This document shows positions 12,997 to 23,621 of a DNA stretch of 64,000 bases, piece after piece. Under the pieces are notes generated by a model, which made no database searches, had not been told where the DNA came from, and was given only the letters and a program-made list of their open reading frames with translations. The stretch is taken from positions 8,370,001 through 8,434,000 of the forward strand of contig JAETXT010000001.1 of the NCBI GenBank assembly GCA_019188255.1, in the 5' to 3' direction. How positions within the stretch are numbered: position 1 is the stretch's first letter; each line of letters starts with the position of its first letter. Made by a program: the position numbers and the translations under genes. The DNA comes from Verticillium longisporum (lineage: Eukaryota; Ascomycota; Sordariomycetes; Glomerellales; Plectosphaerellaceae).

Positions 12997-15120
12997 ATGG
13001 AACAGTACCCTGAGCAATACCCGGATTACTCTTCGTTCGAAGATGTCAGCTTTGATTTCGACTCGGACCGTAAGGTGCCGCTAGATCTCCGCCTCCCAGA
13101 AACAAAACCGGAACCTTCGCCTCTCGTCACGATAGACGAAGTGCAACTGGTCCCTAAGCGCAGCTTCTGGGGCCACTGTCGCCCGATATGGCTCCCATTG
13201 ACTGCGTGGCTCGCCAGCGCGCTGTTCACAGTTCTCTACTCACTATTCATCCACAAGGTTCTCATCAGGAGGGACCCCAAGATCGGCGTCCTCGTGTTTG
13301 AGGCGTCAGTCACCAACTTGTTGCTCTCGATATTTTCTCAGCTCTATGCCATGGTTCTGTGCTTCATGGTACAGGGACTTTTGGATGCATTGAGATGGTC
13401 GTTGTCTTCGAGGGTTGATGGTAAGGGGGACTTCGGCATCAAGCTTCTTTCAGCTTAGCCCGGCGACCGACTGGTTCTCGGTGCTCAAGTTTATTCTCGA
13501 CAGTAGGCTCAGGAACACTTGGGGCATATTCAGGTAGGTCTGCATCATGGAAAATGATGTCCAAGACAATGTTCTAACGTTTAGCAGACTTGCTCTGCCA
13601 TTCATGGGCCTTGGCTTTGGTTCCGTTCTCAAATGTAAGAAAGCCACTTGCATGGCTTTCGTTGTCGGTTCCAGTATAGCATACTTACAAAATCCAGTTC
13701 AAAACAGTTTCCAGCACCATTTCATTCAGGATGGACCTAGCGTTGCGGTCTACGCTGGCACCATTCCGCCGGATGTCAGCGTGCTCGACAATATCCCCGC
13801 ATCGTACATGGCGGGGTTCTTCGACACATGGGCCCAGCAGCTCATGAACTATCCCCGATACTCAACAGCATGGTCGATGGAAGGCTGTGAAGGGAACTGT
13901 TCCGCCATCTTCTTACCCGGCGGCATGGAGATTGCGCGAAAGGTTGTGCCGTTGATGAACTCCACCATCCTCCAAGGAGGCACCTTCAACGACGTCGACT
14001 CCATCAGCATCATGCGAGCACCGGGCCTCGCAGCCCGCTTTGATCCACTGCCTGCCGACTTCCGCTTCGATATTGAGAAAGAGTGCGCTGTATACCTCAC
14101 GCCTGCAGGCATGAGCGATGGCCTGCAGATGTGTATCAGACAGGTCGGCGACTCTCTCGCCGCAGGTAAGACCCGAGCCAACCAGACAATTGATCTTCCT
14201 CGCTGACGCAGTGCTCCCCAGGCTGGAGAGCTTGTCCAAGTTTCACGCAGCTCTACGGCGAATGTCCCCTCCCCGAACGCTGGGCCACAGCACCACTGCG
14301 CACGAAGACCCTCATGACAGTCTACCGCCAGAACGCGACGACGACCTACGATCGCAGCGACCTCTCAATCAAACACGTCACGCCGACATCCGAGCAGGTC
14401 CTGCAGCCCATGTCGGCGCCCGAAGCCCTGCGGATCTGGCGACGCATCTTCATCCCTACCGCGGAGGCAGACCTCATCGACCGCCAGTCGATCAACGTAA
14501 CGATTCATCGCCTTGCGTGGAAATATCGCACCTATACCGAGTTCTTTCCCGATCATGACGTGCCCGTCGAGCAGCTGCGTAACTTCCTCGCCGTGCCGCT
14601 GCAGTTTGGCATCACGGCGCTGCAGTATGCCAATTATACCATGGCGCTGCCGCCAGAGAAGCGGGCGTTCCCGCCTGAACTATTGACGGTGGCGACGGGA
14701 GGCCGGTCCATCATGAAATTTGTTGGACCGCTGTGGACGGCGTGGGTGTTTATCGTTTCGGGGGTGCTCGTCACCGTCCTGTCTGGCTGTGGGTTCTGGT
14801 ACATCTTGGTGCAGGCGCACCCTGTGCCACGTCCATCCGGCATTCTGGAGGTCGACTTCGCCGTCAAGCTCGAAGATGTCAAGGCAAGAAATGGCGAGAG
14901 CAGTGTTGGAAGCTTCTCAGAGGTGGCAGAGGAGATGCACTCAAGAGAGGACTACTCGGCGTGGTCGATCATCAAGTCGTTGAGGGATAAGAGGATAACC
15001 ATGACGCCTCAAGCATCAAATGATGATGCCATAGCAGAAGGGAGGTACATTCCCGTGTTGCAGGTGCTGCCGTCCGGCTCGGGTGGCTCTGCGAGTGCGC
15101 CCCGAGAGGTGGGTGACTAG
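12997..15120 (+). CDS. Four-TM fungal surface protein of unknown function, frameshifted
   Basis: Uncharacterised fungal membrane protein, about 650 residues. Coding blocks: 12997-13533, 13588-13634, 13698-14165, 14222-15120, with introns of 54, 63 and 56 nt. An acidic cytosolic N-terminus is followed by TM1 (WLPLTAWLASALFTVLYSLF), TM2 near residues 105-135, a third hydrophobic segment (LALPFMGLGFGSVL), a large Cys-containing ectodomain with NxT/S sites, and a final TM near 14720-14800. ATG 12997 has a good context; the longer open frame begins with GTG. The frame changes at the G5 run 13425-13429. Before it the frame gives DALRWSLSSRVDG; after it the conserved part (SSFFQLSPATDWF) is in the next frame. 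One G fewer makes the exons sum to 650 codons. A 40-nt intron 13414-13453 could also mend the frame but would remove conserved residues. Pseudogene or consensus error is undecided. Confidence 0.7.
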
Positions 15121-15685
15121 GTTCAGTATGTGTCACGGTAGCACTGGTATGATTGGTACACCTCGCAAAGAGAATCCCAGATAACGATTTCGGGACCGAG
15201 ATTATCCCATTGTGACCGACCGGGACTGTTGTGGCCGATGAAGCATGCTCAAGGCCACCTTGGCACTGTGGTGTGACGCAGCGGTGACTGTCCGTCATCT
15301 ATGTGGTGCCTGTCACCCGCCCTTGCATTGGAACAGACTCCAACTCATAGCACGCAGTTCATGTGACGGGAATCATTAAAGAACGTCCAAGCGCGACATA
15401 ACTACACGATATCGGGGCCACATACAACTTCGGCTCTCCCCACCCAAGTCCGAAGACAAGGTGCCGGCCTCCGGAGTGGATCTCCGCAGCTCCGCCGGAG
15501 TCCGACCGCCGCCACGGTCATAAGGGCGGTCAAATCGTCTCAAATCAATGTTTGTAGCCATACAAAAGGTGACAGTGGTCAAGGAAAATGCACGAATACC
15601 TCTTTGAAGCTCAGATTTCCAACTTTCTGCAGCTGCAAGAACTCGACACCAGCGCCACCGCCCAGACCCAGCTTCAGCGTCCACC
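15121..15685. promoter_or_regulatory. Upstream region of SCD1
   Basis: About 565 bp between the stop of the membrane-protein gene and the SCD1 ATG on the same strand. Presumed terminator of the former and promoter of the latter; no distinct element recognised. Confidence 0.35.
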
Positions 15686-16345
15686 ATGGCAGCAGCACCC
15701 AACCCCGCCAACATCACCTTCGACGACTACCTCGGCCTCACAACGGCCTGCTTCGAGTGGGCCGACAGCTATGACTCAAAAGACTGGGACCGCCTGTCCC
15801 GGTGCATCGCCCCAGAGCTCCGCGTTTGTCTTCTCGTTTCACTCCCAAGCCTGTGACATTGACAATTCTGATGCTTCAAGTGACAGATCGACTACCGCTC
15901 GTTCCTAGACAAGATCTGGGAGGCCATGCCCGCTTCCGAGTTCCTCGCCATGATCTCCTCCCCGAGTGTCCTCGGCGATCCCCTCCTCAAGACGCAGCAC
16001 TTCATCGGCGGCACCCGCTGGGAGCGCGTCTCGGACACGGAGGTCGTGGGCCACCACCAGCTGCGCGTGCCGCACCAGAAATACCGCGACGCGAGCATGT
16101 CGGAGGTTCTCGTCAAGGGGCATGCGCACAGCTATAACAAACACTGGTATCGCAAGATTGACGGCGTGTGGAAGTTTGCCGGCCTGTGCCCCGAGATTCG
16201 TTGGAGCGAGTACGATTTCGAAAAGGTGTTTGAGAGCGGACGGGATGATTTCGGTGCGAGGGAGGAGGTTCCGGCCGTGGAGTCGGACAAAGAGCCGGGG
16301 CTGGCTGTTGTGGAGAGGGAGATGGCGATTGCGGCGGCCAGTTGA
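15686..16345 (+). CDS. SCD1: Scytalone dehydratase (DHN-melanin biosynthesis)
   Basis: Converts scytalone to 1,3,8-trihydroxynaphthalene and vermelone to 1,8-DHN in DHN-melanin synthesis. Two exons, 15686-15823 and 15887-16345 (intron 63 nt, phase 0), encode 198 aa; the ATG sits in CCACCATGG. The NTF2-like fold's active-site residues known from the Magnaporthe enzyme are all present, offset by one: Tyr29, Asp30, Tyr49, His84 ([12 protein letters not shown]), His109 (LRVPHQ) and Asn130 ([12 protein letters not shown]). The protein carries a C-terminal extension of roughly 25 residues, rich in Glu and Ala, beyond the typical end. No polyketide synthase or THN reductase is in the window, so the gene is unlinked from the rest of its pathway here. 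Confidence 0.95.
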
Positions 16346-16772
16346 GCTGTGGACTCGGGCCTTCGAGGGTGACAGCACGGGGGAAAAGGAGACGGCGACA
16401 CGTTTGAAAGATGGAAAAAGATGAGTATTTCAAAGTGAGTTGACACCAATGCCAAGCGATTGCTTTCTTATCAGCATGACCTGACTAGAATCGCGCACAA
16501 ACTACTGCTTCCCCCATGCCATGATTACATAGACTGGACAATGGACATTCCCCTCCGCCCTTACCCAAGGTCATCCTCCATCATGCAGCTAAACGTGAGC
16601 TTGAAAACTCTTTTCACACCTAATGGGGCCCATTCATCATGACTCGATACCTCTGACGTGTGCTCAAGCGATACTTTGTCTTATGAGCTTTCTCGAAGCT
16701 TGCGACTACCTACGGCAGCCGAAGTTCGTTCACATGATTGTTCCGTTAGACAGTTCCTTCTCGGTGGCGACC
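16346..16772. other. Intergenic, convergent 3' ends
   Basis: 3' flanks of SCD1 (+) and the low-complexity gene (-). Nothing further seen. Confidence 0.55.
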
Positions 16773-18008
16773 TCATGAGGGTTTGGAAAGTTTAAGCTTG
16801 GAACCTGGCGTTGAACCGGTCGACATTTTGGGTTTGACTGCACTGTTGCTTGGTGTTTTCCTTGTCGGAGGTGTACTGGCCTGGCTATGAGCTGATGTCT
16901 TGATGGTTATCTTCTGCAGGGCTGGGTGTGAGCTGATTGGCATCGTCCCGGTTAATGGGTTGTTGGCCAGAGGCGGGTTGACTGGTGTCTTTGTCTTTTC
17001 TGTCTCACGCGCTGGCATCTGAAGGCTTGACATGCTGGCAGTTGATATTGTGCTGCTCGCTGGTTGCTGAGCTGGCGCCTTACTGGCTGGCTTCTTTTTG
17101 GTCAACCAGTCATTGTTAAATGGCTTGAGCACCAGTGGCTTGATTTTTGCTTGTGAAGGACGCTCCGCTCTATCGACTGTGGTCTTGCTCGCCGGCTTGG
17201 GGATGGTTGGCGTCACCAGATCTAGCACCTGAGTGGCTTCTGGTAAAGCGGCTGGTGTCGGGTTCGTCCCTTTGACAGCCAACGTCTTCGCCGTCCAGGT
17301 TTTGGGGGCTGTGACCTGGACAGTTGGTGTTTCGGTGGCGAGGGTCTCGGGGAAAAGTGGCGGGCAGACAGGCTGTTCACTGACAGGTTTGCTCACAGGC
17401 ATATTCGGGGCAACAGGTATAGTGTGAGCCGGGCTTTCGAACACTGGTTTGACCGGTACTTTGCGGAGAAACTTCTTCACCCGCCCAGACGCTGTCGTGG
17501 TCTCCACGGGCCGCCAAACAGAGCTGCCCCTTGTCCGAGCAGTCGCCCACAAAAATGGACGCTTCGCCTGCGGCGCGTCGTCCGTGCTAGCCTGGGCAAT
17601 TGCTTCGGCAGAAGCTGCTGTCTCCTCTGCTTCCGTGATGGCCTTGAAAGCAGCCTCCAGCCCGGCCTGGCGGGTTTCGAGAATGACATCTTTCCAACGC
17701 TCGACCATGGCTGCTGCGGCGAGCGAGTCGCGCGGCAGGACAACTCGGCGCGGAATCTTGCCGTTGGTATGGGCGCTGTCAACGAGACCTTGGAGCCTGC
17801 TGAGGGTGAAGAGCGAGCCGCCAACCTTGACGACGATGGCCGTGCCGCGGTTATCACCATCGCGGCGAGGAGGGGGTCGTCTTCGGGGCGCAGCACGACG
17901 AGGATTGCGCGCTGAGGGCAGTGAGGGATAACGGCGGTGGATGGCGGGCCGGTTGGCAATATTCTTGATATGCCCAGGAGACAGGCTGGATGTTCTTGCT
18001 GAGGCCAT
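16773..18008 (-). CDS. Uncharacterised basic low-complexity protein
   Basis: Intronless frame of 411 codons. I do not recognise the protein. The N-terminus is rich in Arg and Pro (RRAAPRRRPPPRR), followed by a short ordered part (VVKVGGSLFTLSRLQGLVDS) and a predicted helical, Ala-rich stretch (MVERWKDVILETRQAGLEAA onward). The C-terminal two thirds are Pro/Thr/Ser/Lys-rich, with repeated Val-Pro, Pro-Thr and Ala-Lys clusters, and look disordered. The longer open frame begins with TTG at 18056; ATG at 18008 is the first proper start. Codon use looks coding and no stop occurs over 1.2 kb, so a real gene is likely. A nuclear or nucleic-acid-binding role would be a guess from charge alone. Confidence 0.6.
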   Translation of the reverse strand: MASARTSSLSPGHIKNIANRPAIHRRYPSLPSARNPRRAAPRRRPPPRRDGDNRGTAIVVKVGGSLFTLSRLQGLVDSAHTNGKIPRRVVLPRDSLAAAAMVERWKDVILETRQAGLEAAFKAITEAEETAASAEAIAQASTDDAPQAKRPFLWATARTRGSSVWRPVETTTASGRVKKFLRKVPVKPVFESPAHTIPVAPNMPVSKPVSEQPVCPPLFPETLATETPTVQVTAPKTWTAKTLAVKGTNPTPAALPEATQVLDLVTPTIPKPASKTTVDRAERPSQAKIKPLVLKPFNNDWLTKKKPASKAPAQQPASSTISTASMSSLQMPARETEKTKTPVNPPLANNPLTGTMPISSHPALQKITIKTSAHSQASTPPTRKTPSNSAVKPKMSTGSTPGSKLKLSKPS

Positions 18009-18871
18009 GATGGACGTTACCAGATACTGTTTAGTCAGGAGTCGAGAGGAAGGCAAAGCAAGAGGGTGGAGGATGAAGAAACAGCTGCGAAGGCGAATCG
18101 CGACGTGCGCCCAGAAGGTACTTATCCAACGTCGGAAGGCTTGGGAGGATGGATTTAAAAGTCCATACCTCGATGGTCAAAGACCAAATACAAAGGCTGA
18201 TCTTAAAGGAGCCGCCGAGGTCAAAGGATTAGACCATAGTGAGGCTTGACCATTGTGCGTCAAGTATTTACCCCAAGATCCTCTTGACCTCCCTCGGAGT
18301 TCTTTTTCCGTAAAGACACATGAAGCAAACTTGACCTCACGATTGGATCCATTCGCATACTGCATCACAGGTGGTCGGTCGTGGGTAAGAAGAGGCATCA
18401 CAGTAACTGCGCCAAGACCTTCCGCAGCTTGTTCGACCATTCCTCAATCGTATGCCATGCGAGGGCAGAGAAGGGAGTTCGTGGGCGATCTGACTGAGAG
18501 ACAAATATGACTGAGAGAGACAATCCGTCAGTTATTCCGACATGGGCATGGAATTCCTGAACATGTCAAGATAAATAGGCTTGAATCAAGATGGTTGTGA
18601 TCGAGAATGATCAGGCGCAGATGGTCATGTTCCTGTCACGTGACAAGCTTCAATCCAGCCACTCCCATTGGTTGGAAGCTCCAACACTCAGAAGCGGAGA
18701 GCTCTGTCCATGTGCTGATGCGAGACAGAATGTTGGGTGTCGAGATGCCGAGGCACCACCACGATCATCACAGCCCCGATCCTTCCGAACATCCTTTCAA
18801 AACAACTACGTTGCCCAGCCTTTCCACAGCCTTTCCAGGACACCGACTGCCCAAGGGATCGAAGCGTCAAC
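18009..18871. promoter_or_regulatory. Divergent promoter region
   Basis: About 860 bp between the minus-strand basic-protein gene and the plus-strand Dap1-like gene. Open frames inside are overlapping and unconserved. No specific element recognised. Confidence 0.4.
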
Positions 18872-19446
18872 ATGGATTACGTTGAGCAGCGCATGTCGCA
18901 AGAAGCGGCCAAAGAACCCTCCAGGTCCGTCTACCCCTCCTCGACCCTCGGTCCATCCTCCAACTGACAGAAGACTCTTTCTTCAGCGGCGCCTTCCTGA
19001 CCCCCCTCAACGTCCTCGTCGCCCTCCTCGTCTTCTACACCCTCTACTCCCTCTTCCGCCCCTCGCCGCCGCAGACTCTGCCGCGCGAACCCCCGGCCAC
19101 CGTGTTCCGAACCTTCACACCACACACGCTCCTCCCCTTCACAGGCAAGGACAACAGCCCCGTCTACCTCGCCGTCCGCGGCCGCGTCTTTGACGTCTCG
19201 AGCGGGCGCAACTTTTACGGCCCCGAAGGACCCTATGCCAACTTTGCCGGCCGCGACGCCTCGCGGGGTCTCGCGTGTGGGAGCTTCGACGAGGACATGC
19301 TGACCAAGGATCTCGACGGGCCGCTCGACACGCTCGAGGGGCTCGGGGCTGAGGAGATGGAGGCGCTGCAGGGCTGGGAGGAGAGGTTCGAGAGCAAGTA
19401 TCTCGTGGTCGGGAGGTTGGTTCCCGTTGGGCAGGAGAAGGCTTAG
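18872..19446 (+). CDS. DAP1: Dap1/MAPR-type cytochrome b5-like heme-binding protein
   Basis: Membrane-anchored MAPR-family protein of 170 aa; yeast Dap1 binds heme and supports sterol-synthesis P450s such as Erg11. Exons 18872-18924 and 18987-19446 with a 62-nt intron; the junction splits a Ser codon. A single N-terminal helix (LTPLNVLVALLVFYTLYSLF) is followed by a proline-rich linker and the cyt-b5-like domain: VYLAVRGRVFDVSSGRNFYG, then GPYANFAGRDASRGLACGSF, with the conserved Tyr of the heme pocket in the YGPEGPY loop. Length and order match the family. The ATG has CAACATGG context. The symbol rests on family resemblance, not on synteny. Confidence 0.88.
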
Positions 19447-20924
19447 GGATATGCATTAGGGGGTGGCCAAGGCATCGTTGCCGGGGTCGCGATTTGTCTG
19501 ATGAGATAACGACTGCTTTTTTTTTCTTTTTTTTTTTTCATCTTGCCCTTTCATCATTCTTCGTAACCGCCTGGACACGCGTGTGGTTGGTCATCTCAAA
19601 TTGGTGATCGATCATCAACCAGCTTCATCCTACAAACCAAAGTGGGCCCTCCTCAAGAGCGAGCAGTCCAATGCCCAGGGCCCCACGCGTGATTGATGCG
19701 TCCTGGCCCGATCGAGATTGGAAATGTCAGAATCTGACAGTCCGTTGCGGCTCGTGGGGCAGAGCAAGCCAGGGGTCTCGTCTCGTCCGTCAGCAGGATC
19801 CAGGATGCCGCCATCCATCGCCAGGACAGAGCGGAATGATCGTTTTCCCTTGTCTTGTGATGACGCTTTCGGGACCTGGGTCCCAGTTGCCAGATTGGCA
19901 ACGGTGAGATGATGAGGCGCAATTGGGCGTCTGCTGTGCGACAGCATTCCTCTCCTCATCCCTCCGGAGGCCCCAGCGTTGGGATCCCTTGAAACGGCGT
20001 CTCGCCAAGGTCGTTCCCAGACGTGCGACGAGCCGGTGAAAACGGCGCATATTGACACCGCTTCCGTACATGGGAGACTTCATTGTTCGTCCACCGCGAT
20101 GCCATCGCGAAGCGAAATCATGGCAAGCGGGCAAACCGGCCAGAGCCCATCTCCGCTGTGGCTGGAGCCGGGCTGCCAGCACAGCAAAAAAGACCCAAGC
20201 ATCGACAGCCAAGACCCTTGGAGGTGGGAGGAGCCGGCATCTCAGCTAGTGGTAGTGCTAAAAATACGAGGCAAGGGGAAGCCAACAGACAGGACTGGAG
20301 GACATCCCCCGAGGCGGAGGCTGAAGGCGTGGAGAGCACGCAGAGCCCTGGTGCTGTCAGCACTTTCAAGCACAGAGCCCCACGGTCCGGTAAGACTCAG
20401 CCCCCCTTCCTAGCCTTGACGGCCCCCTTCTTAGCCTTGACGACGGATCGAGTTGGGGGGGAACGGGGGGTCGGAAAGGGGGTGGAGGGGGGACCATCAT
20501 CACCACGTTGGGCCCTGGGCTGAGAATGTTGCCAGGCTGAGCCCTGCTTTCTGGGAGGACGAGCGACATGCTTTGGGCTAATTTGACCGTCGGAACGGGT
20601 CGTGTTTTTCTCTTTTTTACTGAGCTGGTTCCCATTTCTTGGGTGGTTGTGGGATTCACTCCTTTTCCCAACCCCTTGATGCTCATGTTGGTGTTCAATT
20701 GAGGCTTCTCGAACTGATGAACTGGACCGTGGACTTGAGGCGATCGACGATACCTTGAGCGACGTAAACGACATTGGACCTGAGCGCAATCAGACGACTT
20801 ACAGCCAATTCGGCGCAACATTCGAATACGGCCTGAAGCTACTGCGAGTAACGAAACCACGAGGCGCATTCTACCATCACAGCCTTCTTTACACGCCTCT
20901 TAATCAGCATCATCACCATCAATC
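19447..20924. other. Intergenic with homopolymer tracts
   Basis: About 1.5 kb on the upstream side of the Cys-rich membrane protein gene. It includes a long T-rich tract (about 19517-19538) just after the Dap1-like stop. Several short open frames show no conserved protein. A His-encoding CAT-rich run near 20905 belongs to the 5' UTR. Confidence 0.5.
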
Positions 20925-22000
20925 ATGACAATGTCTCGCGCACGAAGGAGACTCGCCTTCGTGGCCTCTCTGATTCTCCTCGTATCCCCGGCCCTCGCCC
21001 AAACCCCCGAAAACGACTTCAGCCTCTACCCCTCCTCGGCGCGACCTTGTCTCCTCGACGCCAGCGACCGCTCAAAATGCAAGGGCGACGATGTCCCCTC
21101 CAACAACCGCTGCCTCTGCAGCAACGGCGGCGACTTTGTCACAAACGCCGCGACCTGCATCGGCACCGACGCGCCAGACACCCTGCTCACCGTTTACACC
21201 ACAATGCGCACGGCCTGCAGCGACTCCGGCACCGAAGTGAGCATCTCCCAGGCTGAGTTCATGGCCCTCGGCGCCAGGGCGAGCAGCATGGCCGCGACGG
21301 CCACGACGACGAGGAGCTCGCCCTCTGCCACGGGCTCGATGACGACGACAACAACAACAACGGCCGTCAGCAGCGAAAGCAGCGCCCCCTCTGATGTGCC
21401 TGTCGACACGGGTCTCTCGACAGGCGCCAAGGCAGGCATCGGCATCGGGTCTGCTGTCGGCGCCGCCGTCTTCATCGGCTTCGCGGCCATGGCGTGGCGG
21501 TCGAGGCGCAGCCGCAAGGCGCACGACGAGGCGCGACCCATGCTCGGCGCGGCGGGCGTGTGGCATGCCGGCGGCCAGGGGGGACTGCGCACAGGAAGCC
21601 CCGAGTTTGCGGCGACGCCGGAGCAGCAGGCCGCCGAGGCCGAGGCCGAGGCCAAGAAGTGGCGGCCCGTGTCGGAGCTGACGAGCGCGGGCGGCACAAG
21701 CCCCGGGTACCCCCCCTCTTCGTGGGCGTCGCCGCCGCAGGCGCACCAGGCTTGGGGCCAGCATCCCGATCAGGCCTGGACGGGGGGCCATCTGTCGTCG
21801 CCGCTGCCCATGTCAGGGCGCAGGGAGCCGTGCCGGCTGGACACGGCTATGGGCAGGATCCGGGCGTCTACGAGCTTGCCTCTGTTGCCGTTGACGCGGC
21901 TCCTGTGCCGAACCAGCCGTCGGCTGTGCATCATGCTGTTGAGATGCCTGGGTCGCCGGTACCGGAGCAGTACAATAGTCATGGGAGTTGGAGGCCATGA
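20925..22000 (+). CDS. Single-pass Cys-rich surface protein, frameshifted near C-terminus
   Basis: Uncharacterised fungal type I membrane protein. It has a signal peptide (LAFVASLILLVSPALA), an ectodomain with six Cys (PCLLDASDRSKC, RCLC, ATC, TAC), a Ser/Thr-rich stalk with a poly-Thr run, a TM helix (GIGIGSAVGAAVFIGFAAMAW) with an Arg-rich stop-transfer, and a cytosolic tail. This is a sensor- or adhesin-like layout. The starting frame runs on to 22073, but its end becomes Arg/Leu-rich and unlike a cytosolic tail. Another frame continues the tail naturally (GYGQDPGVYELAS, VEMPGSPVPEQY) and stops at 22000. One extra base anywhere in 21782-21818, for example in GGG 21816-21818, joins them. 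No intron fits. I therefore end the gene at 22000. Confidence 0.6.
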
Positions 22001-22226
22001 GGGGAAGCACAAGTGGCGAGTGTGTCTTTGGCCTTGTTTTTCCTCTCTCTTGGTAGGCGAGGCGTTGATCTGATGTGGGCTCAACGTACATACCTCACCA
22101 CCCCAGCATAGCGTAGCATTTGACTATTACGTGGATTTTTTACTCCATTTTCACTCGTCCACCCGAATTTACTCATTGTGCTTCTCATATACGTGGGCTG
22201 TCCTGTACAGGAAGTGCCATACCCAT

Positions 22227-23621
22227 TTATGCGTGCTTCTCGTTGACCAGCACGTACCTGAACCGAGCCTTGCCGGCGTCCATGTCGAGGATGGCCTGGT
22301 TGGCTTCCTTGAGCGGCCTCGTCTCGACCCACGACTCGATCTTCTTGTCTGCCGCGAGCTGGAGCATCTCCGCGATATCAGACGGTGAACCGATACCACT
22401 GCCGCCAATCTTGTACTGGCTGGCAAGCAGTGTGAAGGCGTTGATGGGAGGGAGCTCTCCACCGTCTGGTGCACTGTTGAACCATGTCAGTTATTGACGC
22501 GTGCAATGATAGACGAAATGTGAAAAGGATAAAACGTACCCAACCTGGATGAGGGTACCGCCGACTTTGAGGAGGCCGAGATATTCCGTCAAGGGCATCT
22601 TCGGGCTCGAGACGGTCGAGATGATCAGGTCCAGGGTGCGGCCATTCTCCTTGGCCCAGTCCTTGTCGTCATCTGTCGCGATATACGCATCGGCGCCAAG
22701 GCTCAGCACATCCGCCTTCTTCGATGCTTTTCTCGAAATACCAACGACCTTGTCGGCGCCCAGCGCCTTCGCGAACAGAATGCCGTAATGGCCGAGGCCG
22801 CCCACGCCGACAATGCCCACCGTCTTGCCAGGTCCGCAGCCGTTATTTCGAAGGGGTGCGAAGACGGTGATGCCACCGCATAGCATGGGCGCCGCGGACT
22901 CGGAGGACAGACCGTCTGGGATCTTTATGACAAAACGTCCGTTGGTGCGGTTATAGTCCGCATACCCACCGTAGGACTTGCCCTCGTCGCCAGGGTACAC
23001 AGAGCCATAAGTGCTGACCTGTTAGAAATTGACGTGTCAGATCATGAGAAGACATCTCCGACTCCCGATATTCTTCGGCCCTGGGGGCCACGATGCATAC
23101 GGGCCGGTGGGGGCAACTCAAAACCTGCATGCACGCATGCACGCGGGTGGGGGAATAACTCACCATCTCGCGGTTGCAGTAATTCTCCTGGCCGTTGGAG
23201 CATTGAGGGCAGTCGTCCTTTCGGCAGCTCCGTGCCTGGGCGCCGACACCGACACGGTCGCCGACCTTGATGTTCTTGACGTTCTGGCCTACGCGGACGG
23301 CTTTGCCGACGATTTCGTGGCCAACGCAGCACGCTGTGTTCCGGGTCAGAAAGAACAAGTACGTCTTGGGCCAAGCGTCGAGAGAATTTCCCAAGTAGAT
23401 GGGCCTCTTGCCGGCGGGCTATTATCAAACTCACGGTACGGAGTGGGGAACCAGCCAGACTTCAGAGTGTGCAAGTCAGAACCGCAGATGCCGCAGTGGG
23501 AGACTTGAATGTCAACGTCTTCCTCAGTCCACTTCTTGGGCTCGAATTCGCCCCAGACCATCTTGCCTTCGGCGCTTGAAGCGTCGTGGCCCAGCCATCC
23601 CTCAAACTTGTAGTCGGTCAT
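22227..23621 (-). CDS. Zinc-dependent NADP alcohol dehydrogenase, cinnamyl-alcohol type
   Basis: Medium-chain dehydrogenase/reductase of 360 aa resembling yeast Adh6 and plant cinnamyl alcohol dehydrogenases, which interconvert aldehydes and primary alcohols using NADP(H). Minus-strand exons: 23621-23435, 23333-23164, 23018-22540, 22473-22227; introns of 101, 145 and 66 nt, all phases consistent. Catalytic-zinc ligands lie in SHCGICGSDLH (Cys46) and VGHEIVG. The structural-zinc lobe is CRKDDCPQCSNGQENYC, and the Rossmann motif is GIVGVGGLGHYGI. The 101-nt intron falls inside the conserved PTPYPC...GHE stretch. No gene overlaps it, and the 3' end faces the frameshifted surface-protein gene. 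Confidence 0.93.

Noticed and set aside
13414..13453. 40-nt intron mending the four-TM protein
   Set aside because: The phase fits, but it deletes the conserved segment before FFQLSPATDW; a G5 slip explains the data better.
21072..21791. Long minus-strand open frame opposite the Cys-rich surface protein
   Set aside because: GC-rich antisense shadow; Arg/Ala/Gly-rich and unconserved, while the plus strand has signal peptide, stalk and TM.
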